Under the pieces are notes generated by a model, which saw only the letters and a program-made list of their open reading frames with translations, was not told where the DNA came from and did no database searches. A stretch of 64,000 nucleotides of DNA, taken from positions 1 through 64,000 of the forward strand of contig CANLIC010000004.1 of assembly GCA_947491025.1 (NCBI GenBank). Direction: 5' to 3'. Positions 44,988 to 53,879 of this stretch are shown in pieces. This DNA comes from Myxococcales bacterium (GTDB lineage: Bacteria > Myxococcota_A > UBA9042). Position numbers and translations under genes: made by a program. Position 1 is the stretch's first letter. Each line of letters begins with the position of its first letter.

Positions 44988-45155
44988 GGACGATCGCATC
45001 CACCACAACGCTGAAGCGCCACGCTCCGGCGGTCCGGCGCTGCCTGCCAGGGCGGGGCCGCCGGTTGAGCGGCGACAACGCTTCATCCTTGGCCCACGAG
45101 GGACGGCCTTCTCGCTCGGGCCGAGCGCTTCTGCGCTGCGCCAGGCGAACAAAGG

Positions 45156-46313
45156 CTAGGTCGGGCTCCGACGCCGCACCAACACCCGGCGGGTGATCTC
45201 GACGACCTTCTCGGGGATTCGCCGATCGGGCTCGCCGGCCGCGAGCTGTGTCGGCTTGTCGCGCTCCGCGGTGAAGAGATCCCCGCCGGCCGCCAGCAGC
45301 GCCTCAGGGCGGACATTCTTGACGCCGACGTGGCGCAGGACGACCTCACCGACCGCGTCGTCGAGAACGCGCGCAGAGATGACGCGGCTGCAAGCGAAAA
45401 TCGTGTCCCCGGCCTGCACAGGAGCGGGGTGGGCGCCGTCGCTCCACTCGATCTCCCAGAGCGCGTGGCCGCCGACGTCCATGCTGGCTTGCGTGAGCGT
45501 CCAGGCCAGCACCAGGCCGCCGTAGACGACTCGCTCGCCGGTAAAGCTCGATGCGCCGCTGTAAATCGCGTCCCAATGCAGCGGGTGGCTGTTGCGGCAG
45601 ATGGCCGACAGCTGCATGTGCTCACTCTCGCCGACGGTGCGGCCATTGGCGTGCACCAGCGTCAGACCGGGTGTCAGATCTTCGAACTGGCCGAAGAGGG
45701 GCGGGACGAAGCGGCGATCGGGTCCCGTGCTGGTGACCGCGTCAGCGAACGTGTGCGCCGGCAGACGGCCTAGCAGCGCATCTTCGTCCGCGCCTGCGCC
45801 TGTGGCCACCGGGAGCGGCGGGCGTGCCTGCAGTCGCCCACCGCGAATCAACGCCCGCCGGACGAGATCGAGCACCCGTTCGCCGTCCTCGTCGACCAGT
45901 ACGGTATGGACGGTGACCACGCCGCGCTTGCCGTCGCTGCTCGGCTTGACGTCGAGGACGCGCGTCGCGCCGCGCACCGTGCCGCCGATCGGCAACGCCT
46001 TGGGGAACGCCACGCGGACGTAGGCGAGGTGAGCGATCGCTTGCTGCGACGTATCGTGGACCGAGAACGAGAGCCCCAGGTTCAGCAGCAGGTGGGGCGG
46101 CACCGGGCGGCACGGAAGCCCATGGTGGCGGGCGACGCGGTCGCTGCTCCACAGCGGGGTCGCGTCGATGAAGCTCGCCATGTAGGGGCCGACGATGGCC
46201 GCGTCCACCGTCACCTCGAAGGGATGGTGATAGCCCGCGCCGACCTCGAAGTCCTCAAGTTGACGGCCATAGTCGTGGCGACGGTGGTCTGCCGCCGCGG
46301 CAATGTCATTCAC
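45156..46313 (-). CDS. MaoC-like dehydratase family protein
   Basis: 385 residues, two hotdog-like halves: the first has FEVGAGYHHPFEVTVDAAIVGPYMASFIDATPLWSSD, the second NSHPLHWDAIYSGASSFTGERVVYGGLVLAWTLTQAS. The latter holds the hydratase 2 motif (N-x-H-P-x-H-W-D). This resembles mesaconyl-CoA or (R)-specific enoyl-CoA hydratases. The start overlaps the zinc-ribbon gene by 4 nt (ATGA), so the two are translationally coupled. No obvious CoA-ligase or thiolase is near. Substrate unknown. Confidence 0.82.
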   Translation of the reverse strand: MNDIAAAADHRRHDYGRQLEDFEVGAGYHHPFEVTVDAAIVGPYMASFIDATPLWSSDRVARHHGLPCRPVPPHLLLNLGLSFSVHDTSQQAIAHLAYVRVAFPKALPIGGTVRGATRVLDVKPSSDGKRGVVTVHTVLVDEDGERVLDLVRRALIRGGRLQARPPLPVATGAGADEDALLGRLPAHTFADAVTSTGPDRRFVPPLFGQFEDLTPGLTLVHANGRTVGESEHMQLSAICRNSHPLHWDAIYSGASSFTGERVVYGGLVLAWTLTQASMDVGGHALWEIEWSDGAHPAPVQAGDTIFACSRVISARVLDDAVGEVVLRHVGVKNVRPEALLAAGGDLFTAERDKPTQLAAGEPDRRIPEKVVEITRRVLVRRRSPT

Positions 46314-47992
46314 CTTGGCTCCTCACGCGCCGCCTCGTCGGAATCCGTCGAGGGCGGGGGCTCGTCTTCGGTCGTTGGGGTCGGCGCCAGGCGCCCGTCG
46401 GTGGTGGGCAGCCGTGGCGTCGCCGCCGCTGCCGCCTGGCCGGCGCGAATCGCCGCCGCCCGCCGGCCATCGGCGCCGGCCGCGGTGCGCGAAGCGTCGG
46501 TGGCCGGGGCCTCCAGCGCTTGTAGACAGGCGGCGTGCTCCTGCTGTGCGCGCCTGGCGGCGAGTGTGGCCCAGGCGCCGAGTGCGAGGCCCAAGATCGC
46601 CGCCATCGACGCGCCCAGGCCTATCCACTGCCAGCGCCGCAGCTCAGCTTGGGCGCGGTTCTCTGCGCCGACCATCGCCAGCAGCCGCTCGCGGTCCATT
46701 GCGTCACCTACGCGGCGCGTAAAGCCGTCACGTGGACCGACGTAGGTGTCGGTCGCCGGCGCCCAGGCGCCATCGGCGTCGTCGCCAGCGGCTGCGCGCG
46801 CCTCGCCTGCCCCGTAGGCGTCGCTTGGGACGCTGCTCCGGCTGGGGGTGCCCGGGTCCGGACGCCGCGCTGGGGCCCGCAACGCCTCTGCTGCGGCGGC
46901 AGCCTCCACCGCAGAGGAGGCTGAGCGCTGCACGCCGGACTGAGCACGGCGATCCGGCAGGCGCGGCCGAACGCGCACGGCCGCCCCCTGCGGTGGCTCC
47001 GGCCGCGAGGGCCTGACAACCGGCAGCGAAACTGCCGCCTGCCCGCCTTCTCCGCTGGAGACACCGACGACGCGCGACGGGCCGTCGGAGCGACGCGGCT
47101 GGGCAGCCATGCGCTCGGCGATCGCGGCCACCGACATCTCGCGGGCATGACCGTCGCGGCTCTGCTGCGCCGCTACGGCGCGCTCGTCGACGATCGGCAC
47201 GTCGACGGTCGCCATCGCCTGTGTCGCTTCGACGGCTTTGCCTGCGGGCTCATGGGCGCGTGCCGCGCCGTCTTCGGCGAGCGCACCGGATGTGCCGAGC
47301 CCTACGTCCGTTCGTCGCCGGGGCCGCAGCCCGCCAGACGCCACAGCGTCCGGGGGCGGGGCGGCCGCCAGACCAGGCTCGTCGATCGTCGCCGCCGCCT
47401 GCTGCGCCTCAAGCAAGGCTGCGGCCGCGGCTGGGGCCTCGGGCGACGAAGAGGCCGCGAACACAGGAGCCCAGCGGTCGCTCTGCTGGAGCGGCAGCCA
47501 CGCGTCAAAGCCCTTGCGCCAACACAGGACTTCTCCGCTGACGACGCCACGGACGATTTCCCCGGCCAGCTCGGCTTCGCTGAGCTTGCGGTAGCTGCCG
47601 TCCGCCGCCGCGACGAACCAGCGGGCCTCATCTTGGCGCGGCGCGTCGGCCTGGCCTCCGCTGGGAGCGCGAGCCACGTGCGCCGGAGCCGGCGCGACTG
47701 CGGCCGGCGCCGCTGCGGCTGCGGGGGATGCGACCGCGTGGTGTGGAGCGGCGTGGCTCCCGGCAGCCTGATGGACGACCGGGCGTTGCGCCACGCCGGC
47801 GGGCTGGGGCGCCACCGAAGCAGCCTCCAGGCTCGGGCCAGGTGCGGGATCGAGGGCCGCGCCCTCTGCCGGGACCTGCACAACGATGCGGTCGCCGCAG
47901 TGGCGGCAAGAGAACTGGACTCGGCGCCCAGGCGCGAGCCGGTCCGCAGGCAGCGTATAGCCTGCGTTGCATTGTCCACAGCGCACCTGCAT
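46310..47992 (-). CDS. Zinc-ribbon / GYF_2 membrane protein
   Basis: 560 residues from the ATG that leads MQVRCGQCNAGY. Residues about 1-45 are an MJ0042-type zinc ribbon (CGQC, then CRHCGD). Residues about 125-185 form a GYF_2 domain (RWFVAADGSYRKLSEAELAGEIVRGVVSGEVLCWRKGFDAWLPL). The middle is Ala/Pro/Arg-rich and disordered. A single transmembrane helix lies at about 475-500 (WQWIGLGASMAAILGLALGAWATLA). The order zinc ribbon, GYF, TM resembles the GltJ/AgmX gliding-motility protein of Myxococcus, but lacks a recognisable TonB end. It is coupled to the MaoC-like gene. Confidence 0.75.
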   Translation of the reverse strand: MQVRCGQCNAGYTLPADRLAPGRRVQFSCRHCGDRIVVQVPAEGAALDPAPGPSLEAASVAPQPAGVAQRPVVHQAAGSHAAPHHAVASPAAAAAPAAVAPAPAHVARAPSGGQADAPRQDEARWFVAAADGSYRKLSEAELAGEIVRGVVSGEVLCWRKGFDAWLPLQQSDRWAPVFAASSSPEAPAAAAALLEAQQAAATIDEPGLAAAPPPDAVASGGLRPRRRTDVGLGTSGALAEDGAARAHEPAGKAVEATQAMATVDVPIVDERAVAAQQSRDGHAREMSVAAIAERMAAQPRRSDGPSRVVGVSSGEGGQAAVSLPVVRPSRPEPPQGAAVRVRPRLPDRRAQSGVQRSASSAVEAAAAAEALRAPARRPDPGTPSRSSVPSDAYGAGEARAAAGDDADGAWAPATDTYVGPRDGFTRRVGDAMDRERLLAMVGAENRAQAELRRWQWIGLGASMAAILGLALGAWATLAARRAQQEHAACLQALEAPATDASRTAAGADGRRAAAIRAGQAAAAATPRLPTTDGRLAPTPTTEDEPPPSTDSDEAAREEPR

Positions 47993-48254
47993 CGACCAGC
48001 GCCTCCCGGCCCTCAACCTTGGGCTGCTGCGGCCAGTCGCGTCAAGCAGCCCCACGCCACGCGCCGGCCGCTCTGGAGCCGACTGCCGCCAACGGTCGGC
48101 GCCGCGGCGCAGTCAAATGCGCCACCAGGCATCAGAAGCTCGGCGATGGACAGGGCATCTGACTCGGCGGGAAGCCTGAGATGACGCAAAGGTGGCGCGG
48201 GCCCCGGGGGCGTCAACGCAGCCGCATCATGGCCGGACGGCGGCGGGCTGCGCG

Positions 48255-50123
48255 CTAGCTCGTCGCCTCGGCGGCGGCCCAGGCATCCAGCTCGGCAGCG
48301 CTCAGCATCAGCGGCGGCGGCCCTGCCAACCCCGCCGGCAGGGTGGCCCCCGGGGCGAGATCGACGAAGGCGACGGGGGCATCGGCTGCGACCCAAGACG
48401 CCAACAACCGCAGGTCAGGGGGCACCGCGTTGGCGACCAGGATCGTGCCTGGGAGGGGCTTTCGCACCTTGGCGATGGCGATCTGCAGTGCGTCGCTGAT
48501 GTGCGCCTGACCGCCGACAATGGCGAAAGCCAGCTCCGGATGAACGGCGACAGCGCTGCGGCCGGGCAAGAGCCGGACCAACGCCAACCCAAGGCGCAGC
48601 GCCGCGGCCGCCGCTCCGGGGGCGCCGCCCGCCTGCAACCGATGCGCCAGCTTGGACGCAAGCGTATTGGCCGACGGCAGCGCGCGCCTTGGCAGGAACC
48701 AGGCGCCGAGGGCATCGCAGACTAGGCTGTGGCTGGCGTCCGGCCGGCGCTGGAACTGCAGCGTGCGGGTGGCCTGCTCCGCTTGCAGCATCGCCCCTGC
48801 CTCGTCCTCCGCCTCGATCCACGCGATGCGCCCAAGCGAGGCGCCGGCCGGCTCCAGCAGCGCGCGCGTCGCTGTGAGATCGAGTACGACCGTCGTGGCC
48901 AGGGTTCCGCCTTGCAGGGCCAAGGGATCCGCGGCGAATGCCCGCAACATGGCGCGCGCGGCCGACCCGACTTGCCGCACCGCGACGCACGGCAAGCCAC
49001 CACTGGCGATGACCACAGCGGGTTCGTCGAGGGCCTCGAGGACCGCAAGAGCCGCGGCCAAATCGGCGCGACGGGTCGGGTCGATCGCGTCAAGCGTCGC
49101 CGCCTCGGCGCCCAACTGCGGCTGGGCGGCAGCAGGCAAGGCAACATGGGCGCGGCTGCCGACCGGGAGCTCGGGCCACGCGCTTGCCGCCTCGGCCTCG
49201 GCGGGCGCGTCAGCGGCGGTCGCTTCGAGCGCGGCGGCCGGCTCCGCAATCGCCGCATGGGCTTCCGTTCCGACGACGGCGTGCGTTGTCGCGTCGACGA
49301 TGGCATGCGCGCCCGAGACCCGGCTGGCCGACGCGGCCAGCAACGTAGGCGCGAACGCCCCTGAGGTTCGGCTCGTGGCTCCAGCGACTGCCTGCGGGTG
49401 CACCACCACCGGGTCGACGATGCCGACGACCGCGCCTGAGATTCGGGTGACCGAGCGCGGTGGCACCGCCACGCCGTGACCGAACCGCGCGCCGAAATCG
49501 CTCTGTGGGGCCACGGAAGCGCGGGGAAGTCCGAGCAATTCAGCGGCCGCATCGCGAAAAGCGCCGATGTGCCGCCAGGCATCTTCCGCGAGCGTTGCGC
49601 GTCGGGCAACGTCGATGCCGCCCCCGCGCAAGCTCTTGAGAAGCTCGGGCAGGCGGCTCGGATCGTGCAGCACCAAGATGTCTTCGGCGTGCAAGCAAGC
49701 CGACTCGATGACGGCGGCATGCAAGAGCCAAGGCGAGCGCCGCAACGCCATCGCCCCGATGAACGCGCCCCTCGCATCGGAGCCGAGCACGCGGCCCGAC
49801 AATGGCAACTGACCACACACGATCTCGATCGGCGCCACACTGCGCGCGCGCAGGGCGTCGGCCTCGCGAGGATCGTTGAAGTCGCCGGCGACGGCGGCAA
49901 AGACGCGAAGGTGTGCCAGTTCGAACCGGCCCCCCAGGAGGGAGGGTTCGCGGGTGTGTAGCTCGATGGGCAGCACCGTGCGTCCGGCACGTCCGATGGC
50001 GCTTCCGATGTCGCCCGTCGCCAGCACGGCGTAGCCGGCCTGCGTCAGGGCATCGACCGCGGCGACAAGGGCCAAGCGTGCCGCCTCGTCGGCGACCGCC
50101 CCGAGCAGGAGCGCCTGCCGCAC
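48255..50123 (-). CDS. PurH-derived pseudoenzyme
   Basis: 622 residues. It aligns by eye with the bifunctional PurH (IMP cyclohydrolase / AICAR transformylase). N-half: DALTQAGYAVLATGDIG (PurH: ...ISTGGTA), GGRFELAHLRVFAAVAGDFNDPREADALRARSVAPIEIVCGQLP (PurH: GGRVKTLHPKVHGGLLA...). C-half from about 355: LDEPAVVIASGGLPCVAV where PurH has KH-x-NPCG, and ADPLALQGG for DPxSAFGG. The catalytic Lys-His, RYGENPHQ and most cyclohydrolase residues are lost, so it cannot be assumed active. A 150-residue Ala-rich linker joins the halves. GTG start 3 nt after the stop of the sigma-like gene, with AAGG at 7 nt: coupled. Likely a regulatory or binding role. Confidence 0.8.
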   Translation of the reverse strand: MRQALLLGAVADEAARLALVAAVDALTQAGYAVLATGDIGSAIGRAGRTVLPIELHTREPSLLGGRFELAHLRVFAAVAGDFNDPREADALRARSVAPIEIVCGQLPLSGRVLGSDARGAFIGAMALRRSPWLLHAAVIESACLHAEDILVLHDPSRLPELLKSLRGGGIDVARRATLAEDAWRHIGAFRDAAAELLGLPRASVAPQSDFGARFGHGVAVPPRSVTRISGAVVGIVDPVVVHPQAVAGATSRTSGAFAPTLLAASASRVSGAHAIVDATTHAVVGTEAHAAIAEPAAALEATAADAPAEAEAASAWPELPVGSRAHVALPAAAQPQLGAEAATLDAIDPTRRADLAAALAVLEALDEPAVVIASGGLPCVAVRQVGSAARAMLRAFAADPLALQGGTLATTVVLDLTATRALLEPAGASLGRIAWIEAEDEAGAMLQAEQATRTLQFQRRPDASHSLVCDALGAWFLPRRALPSANTLASKLAHRLQAGGAPGAAAAALRLGLALVRLLPGRSAVAVHPELAFAIVGGQAHISDALQIAIAKVRKPLPGTILVANAVPPDLRLLASWVAADAPVAFVDLAPGATLPAGLAGPPPLMLSAAELDAWAAAEATS

Positions 50124-50126
50124 CGG

Positions 50127-50684
50127 CTAGGCCTTGCCTTCCAGGCGCAGCGCCTCAGAGACGAAGGACTCCTGCTGGAGCCGCTCAAGCCCGGCCTGCT
50201 CGAGCTGCCGGATGCGCTCGCGGGTCAGGTTCATGATCTCGCCGACCTCTTCGAGCGTCACGCCGCCCTGTGAGGCCACGTCCAGCGCGCAGGTCTGCGG
50301 CATCTCCCAGACCTCGAGGTCGGGAAAGTTGCGCTTCATCGACCCCGTCGTCGGGTTGACGTCCAGGTACAGGTGGTAGCGACACGAGACGAAGGGGCAC
50401 GGCCGAATGCCGTTCTCGCAGTCTGCTCGTGTGCGCGGGCGGCGGTAGTCCATGTCGTCGGCGAGCGCGATGCCCGCGGCGATCTCGGCCCGGGTCAGCC
50501 GACGGGCGGGCGTTGTCTGCGAGCGGGCGCGGGTCTCGTCCCGCGGGGCGCGGCCTGGCCGTGCGTCGGCGCGTCCCTCGCGCTTGCCCACGGCGCGGCC
50601 CTCGATCTTGGCGTCGGCCCGACCGTCGGGCCGGTTGGCGCCACGTGGCAATGAGGGGGAAGGCGGGGCGTCATCTCGGTTCAT
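50127..50684 (-). CDS. Sigma-70 region-4-like DNA-binding protein
   Basis: 185 residues. The N-terminal 60 residues are Arg/Ala/Asp-rich and disordered. The middle has [21 protein letters not shown], then [39 protein letters not shown], a helix-turn-helix like region 4 of sigma-70 ([20 protein letters not shown]). A related DNA-binding fold with these Cys residues occurs in deltaproteobacteria. Region 2 is missing, so it is not a sigma factor by itself. A longer start cannot be excluded; the ATG at 50684 has no good Shine-Dalgarno site. The PurH-like gene starts 3 nt downstream. Confidence 0.8.
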   Translation of the reverse strand: MNRDDAPPSPSLPRGANRPDGRADAKIEGRAVGKREGRADARPGRAPRDETRARSQTTPARRLTRAEIAAGIALADDMDYRRPRTRADCENGIRPCPFVSCRYHLYLDVNPTTGSMKRNFPDLEVWEMPQTCALDVASQGGVTLEEVGEIMNLTRERIRQLEQAGLERLQQESFVSEALRLEGKA

Positions 50685-51461
50685 GGCGGCAAGGCTCGGC
50701 ACGGCGGGCTCCGTCGGTGCGGCAAGGGGAGGCGCGGAAGTGCGCTGGCACAACGGCCTCCGGAAACTCGGGGCGTACAAGGGCTGAAACGCGTGTGGGG
50801 ACACGAGCTTCCACCGGCTGAGCGCCGGGGTGGCTGGCAGGACGAAGCATCGCGCAGGTCGCATTACTTGACAACAATCGACCCGAAAAAAGGTGTCCAT
50901 GACCGCCTCTGGCGCCTTTGGATGACGTGGGCCGAGCGTCGCGCACCTCACTCCATAAACGTCTGTAAAGACTAGCGTATCTAGCCGACTTCCCGACCCG
51001 GCTCGGGGGATGGCGTGGTGGGCATTCGAGGCGGCCTGGACTTCGGGGGGCGTCACGAGCGATGATCATCCCGCGCATGCCCGAACGGCCTGCGTCTTGT
51101 AATCACATTGAATTGAAGCGTAAATGCGCAACAGCCGCCGGCAGCGTCCCCACAGAACGTGCACGACTGTCGGGACCTCTGACTGACATCACACGATCGT
51201 CTAGCGTCGCTCAGCGATCGACTAGTGTTCGCGCCCATGACCGCCGACACAGCTTGGCGATCGTCTCGTGTGATAGCCGATCGTCTACTTGGAGCCGTTG
51301 GATCGCATCGGACCCCGACCGCAGCGGATCGGGTGCGCCTGGGTCCACGCCCGGCTATCGCGCCTTCCAGCAGTCTACCCGAATTGCCGCGGGGCGCGCG
51401 GCCTCGAGGTGCGGGCCCTGCGCCAACCTGGCCTGGGTACCGCGCCAGCCTCAGCCAGGGA
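50685..51461. other. 777-bp intergenic region upstream of the sigma-like gene
   Basis: Less GC-rich than its surroundings, with an AT-rich patch near 51095-51125 and four short repeats (listed separately). Contains a TTGACA at 50868-50873. No open frame with family resemblance. The region lies downstream of the GspF-like gene and upstream of the sigma-like/PurH-like pair. Confidence 0.5.
51195..51289. promoter_or_regulatory. Iteron-like array of four CGATCGnCT copies
   Basis: Copies at 51195-51205 (CGATCGTCTAG), 51216-51226 (CGATCGACTAG), 51259-51269 (CGATCGTCTCG) and 51279-51289 (CGATCGTCTAC). Start-to-start distances are 21, 43 and 20 bp, near 2, 4 and 2 helical turns, so all copies face one side of the helix. 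All lie in the same orientation. Fits a cooperative binding site for a dimeric or multimeric DNA-binding protein, perhaps the sigma-like product encoded downstream. Confidence 0.5.
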
Positions 51462-52922
51462 TCAGGGACGGCCGGCTCGCTTACGCTGGCGCCGCGCTGC
51501 TCCCTCAGGGTCCAGCAGGTCGGCCTCGTCGATGGCCGGCGCTGCACCGCCGCCGCTCGGTGAGCCCAGCAGGCCGCTGCCCATCTGCGGCATGGCCCGT
51601 TGCAGCTCGCGTTCGAGTGAGCCGCGCTCGCCCGCCGGCAGCATCGCCATGGGATCGCCGATCATCTTGCTCATCTGGCCGACGATGCTGATCGCGATCG
51701 ACACCGTCACCGCCGTTGCCACAGCGAAGCGCAGCGCGCGAGCCGCCGCCGCCATCGAGGCGACGTGGCGCACCGCGAAGGTGCTGGCGCGCTCTTGGCA
51801 GACGCCCGCCAGATCGCCGGTCAGCTCCGCCGTGGCGAGCCGGCCCAGCGTCTCTTCGTCGATGCCAGGGAGCTTGCGCGCAGCTTCGGCGAGGCCGCCC
51901 TGGCGCCGCACCTCGGCGCCGACGGCACGGGCGGTCAAGGCGGTCGACGGTTCGCCGATGGCGTCTCCCGCGAGGGTCAGGGCGTCGTCCAGCGGGATCC
52001 CGGCCTGGATCGCCGGCGCCAGCGCCCCGAACAAGAGCGAGAAGCGGCGGTGACTCAGCCAGCCTGCGACCACGGGCAGGGCCGCACCGATCGCCAGCAG
52101 CCGAGCGCGTGCCGCCGGCGCCCGCATCAACCAGGGGGCGCCGAAGAGCACCACACCGGCGAGGGCGAGGACCGCGATGACGCCGATGGCGGCCGCCGCT
52201 GCCCAAGCGCCAAACCCGTCCGCAATCGCGCGTGGGGCCGGTAGAAGGGCCGCGCCGCTCAGCGCCAGCATCAAGGGCTGGCCGAGGCCGGCGCGGATCT
52301 GCTGGCCGATCTCGATGGTCTGCTGCAGGCGACGGGCGAGCGCCACCATGGCCGGGCCGACCGCGCCGCTCTGTTCGGCGGAGCGAACGAGCGCCACCTC
52401 CAGCGGGTCGAAGCCTGCGACCTGGAGCGCCTCGGCCAGCGCATCGCCCCGCTCTAGGCTGGCAGACAGCGCGGAGAGCGCTTTGGCCCGCTCACCCTTG
52501 CGCATCGCGCCGGCCAGGGCCGCAACGGCGCGTGGCAATGGCACGCCCTGGCTTGTCATCTCGCCGAGTTCTCGCAGCAGTTGGGCTCGGGAGGAGGGGC
52601 TCAACGTCACGGCGCCTTTGCGTGTCGCCCGCAGATCGCCCACAGCGCCGCGCAGGCGATGGACGGCGTCGGAGGCCGCGGTGACGGCAGCGGCCGCGGG
52701 GGAAGGTCCGGGTGGGGGCGACGTCAGCGGGGCGCCGGCTTCGTGCTGGGCCGTGGCAGGCGGGGCGGCGATGCCGGCCGGCGGGCGCCGCGCCGTTGGG
52801 ACCCCAACGCTGGGTGGTCCAGCGCCGCGAGCTGCCGCCGCGAGCGCTTTTTGCACGATGACGCCGCAGGCCACGCACTCCGGTGCGTCAGGCTGCTCGT
52901 GGCCGCAGCGCGGGCATCGCAT
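51462..52922 (-). CDS. GspF/PilC-type inner-membrane protein with N-terminal zinc ribbon
   Basis: 486 residues. N-terminal zinc ribbon MRCPRCGHEQPDAPECVACG (two CxxC pairs), then an Ala/Pro-rich linker (about 30-95), then two GspF-like domains: LLRELGEMTSQGVPLPRAVAALAGAM ... ALRSAEQSGAVGPAMVALARRLQQT, and FSLLFGALAPAIQAGIPLDDALTLAGDAIG ... ATAELTGDLAGVCQERASTF. Membrane segments at about 230-265 and 405-430. In type II secretion and type IV pili this is the inner-membrane platform. The zinc ribbon fusion is unusual. It starts 3 nt after the helicase-loader-like gene. No GspE or PilB-type ATPase is adjacent. Confidence 0.85.
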   Translation of the reverse strand: MRCPRCGHEQPDAPECVACGVIVQKALAAAARGAGPPSVGVPTARRPPAGIAAPPATAQHEAGAPLTSPPPGPSPAAAAVTAASDAVHRLRGAVGDLRATRKGAVTLSPSSRAQLLRELGEMTSQGVPLPRAVAALAGAMRKGERAKALSALSASLERGDALAEALQVAGFDPLEVALVRSAEQSGAVGPAMVALARRLQQTIEIGQQIRAGLGQPLMLALSGAALLPAPRAIADGFGAWAAAAAIGVIAVLALAGVVLFGAPWLMRAPAARARLLAIGAALPVVAGWLSHRRFSLLFGALAPAIQAGIPLDDALTLAGDAIGEPSTALTARAVGAEVRRQGGLAEAARKLPGIDEETLGRLATAELTGDLAGVCQERASTFAVRHVASMAAAARALRFAVATAVTVSIAISIVGQMSKMIGDPMAMLPAGERGSLERELQRAMPQMGSGLLGSPSGGGAAPAIDEADLLDPEGAARRQRKRAGRP

Positions 52923-52925
52923 CGA

Positions 52926-53879
52926 TCAGTCCTTGGCAGCGACCGGCCGCAGGCCCGGCGCTGTGGCCCAGGCGCCAAGCCCTGCCGAGCCGCCCGGGCG
53001 TTCGCTCGTGGCCTGTCGCGCGCCGCCGCCCCGCTGCCTGCCCTCTGCGGTCGCCTTCGACTCGCCGACATCGCCCGCGGCGCCTGCGTTGACGCGCATC
53101 GCGCGACCGTCCGGACCCTGCAGGCTCAGCTGGCGCGTCATCTCGCGCAGGCGTGAGGCGGCGCGGGCGCCGATGCGCGCCGAGAGCGGCTCCAGGCCGT
53201 GGCCGCCGGCGTGATCGTCTAGCGGGTGATTGGTCGCATAAAACAGCGTCAGACCGCGGTTGTAGCGCCTGCTGATGATCGCGTCGACGATCGACTGCTC
53301 CCACTCGGTGGCCCGGCCCTTGCCGAGCTCGTCGATGCACAGCACCTCGGCGTCGGCGATGGTGCCGACCAGGGCCTCCGACCCTCCGCCGACTTCGAAG
53401 CGCGCGCGCAGCTCCGACACCAGATCGCTGAAGTCGGTGTAGCGCACCTCAATGCCACGCTGCAGCGACAAGTAGCCGGCGAGGGCTGCCAGCAGGTGCG
53501 TCTTGCCCACGCCTGCCGGGCCAGAGAGGCCGACGCCCCGGTCGCCTGGGCGAAATCGGTCGATGAGCTCGGTGAAGAGCACGCGCGCCCCATGCTGGCT
53601 ACCCTCGGCGTCGCGCGCCTGGTAGCCGTCGAAGCGTGCGTCGTGGAAGCGGGCGGGGATCGCGGCACGGTCGTAGATCGCGGTGCGACGGGCGAGCTCG
53701 AGCAGGCCGCAGCCGCACGGCGCGGCGACTTCGCGACCCATGGCGTCCAGGTACACCTCGACGCCACGATCGTGGCAACGGCCACAGCCCGCACGGTGGC
53801 GACAGACCCGCGCCTCGGCGTGGCGTGGTCCGGCGAGGGTCAGGACGTCTCGGCCCAGGCAGTGTCTGCAGCGCGTCAT
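52926..53879 (-). CDS. DnaC/IstB-like AAA+ ATPase with N-terminal zinc cluster
   Basis: 317 residues. Walker A GPAGVGKT (G120-T127), Walker B LCIDELGKG (D183, E184), sensor ATNHPLDD. N-terminal Cys-rich part: C4, C7, C26, C32, C35, C55, C57, a possible zinc cluster. DnaC-like proteins load DnaB helicase; IstB relatives help IS21 transposition, but there is no transposase here. Ends 3 nt before the GspF-like ATG and overlaps the hypothetical upstream gene by 4 nt, forming an operon. Confidence 0.85.
   Translation of the reverse strand: MTRCRHCLGRDVLTLAGPRHAEARVCRHRAGCGRCHDRGVEVYLDAMGREVAAPCGCGLLELARRTAIYDRAAIPARFHDARFDGYQARDAEGSQHGARVLFTELIDRFRPGDRGVGLSGPAGVGKTHLLAALAGYLSLQRGIEVRYTDFSDLVSELRARFEVGGGSEALVGTIADAEVLCIDELGKGRATEWEQSIVDAIISRRYNRGLTLFYATNHPLDDHAGGHGLEPLSARIGARAASRLREMTRQLSLQGPDGRAMRVNAGAAGDVGESKATAEGRQRGGGARQATSERPGGSAGLGAWATAPGLRPVAAKD

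Noticed and set aside
50868..50925. Tiny 8-codon open frame with TTGACA and AAGG upstream (50899-50925)
   Set aside because: Nothing on the plus strand follows for it to lead; a short frame this size is likely by chance.
52926..53879. IS21 transposition helper (IstB)
   Set aside because: The ATPase resembles IstB/DnaC, but no IstA transposase or terminal inverted repeats are found near it, so a replicative or other role is more likely.
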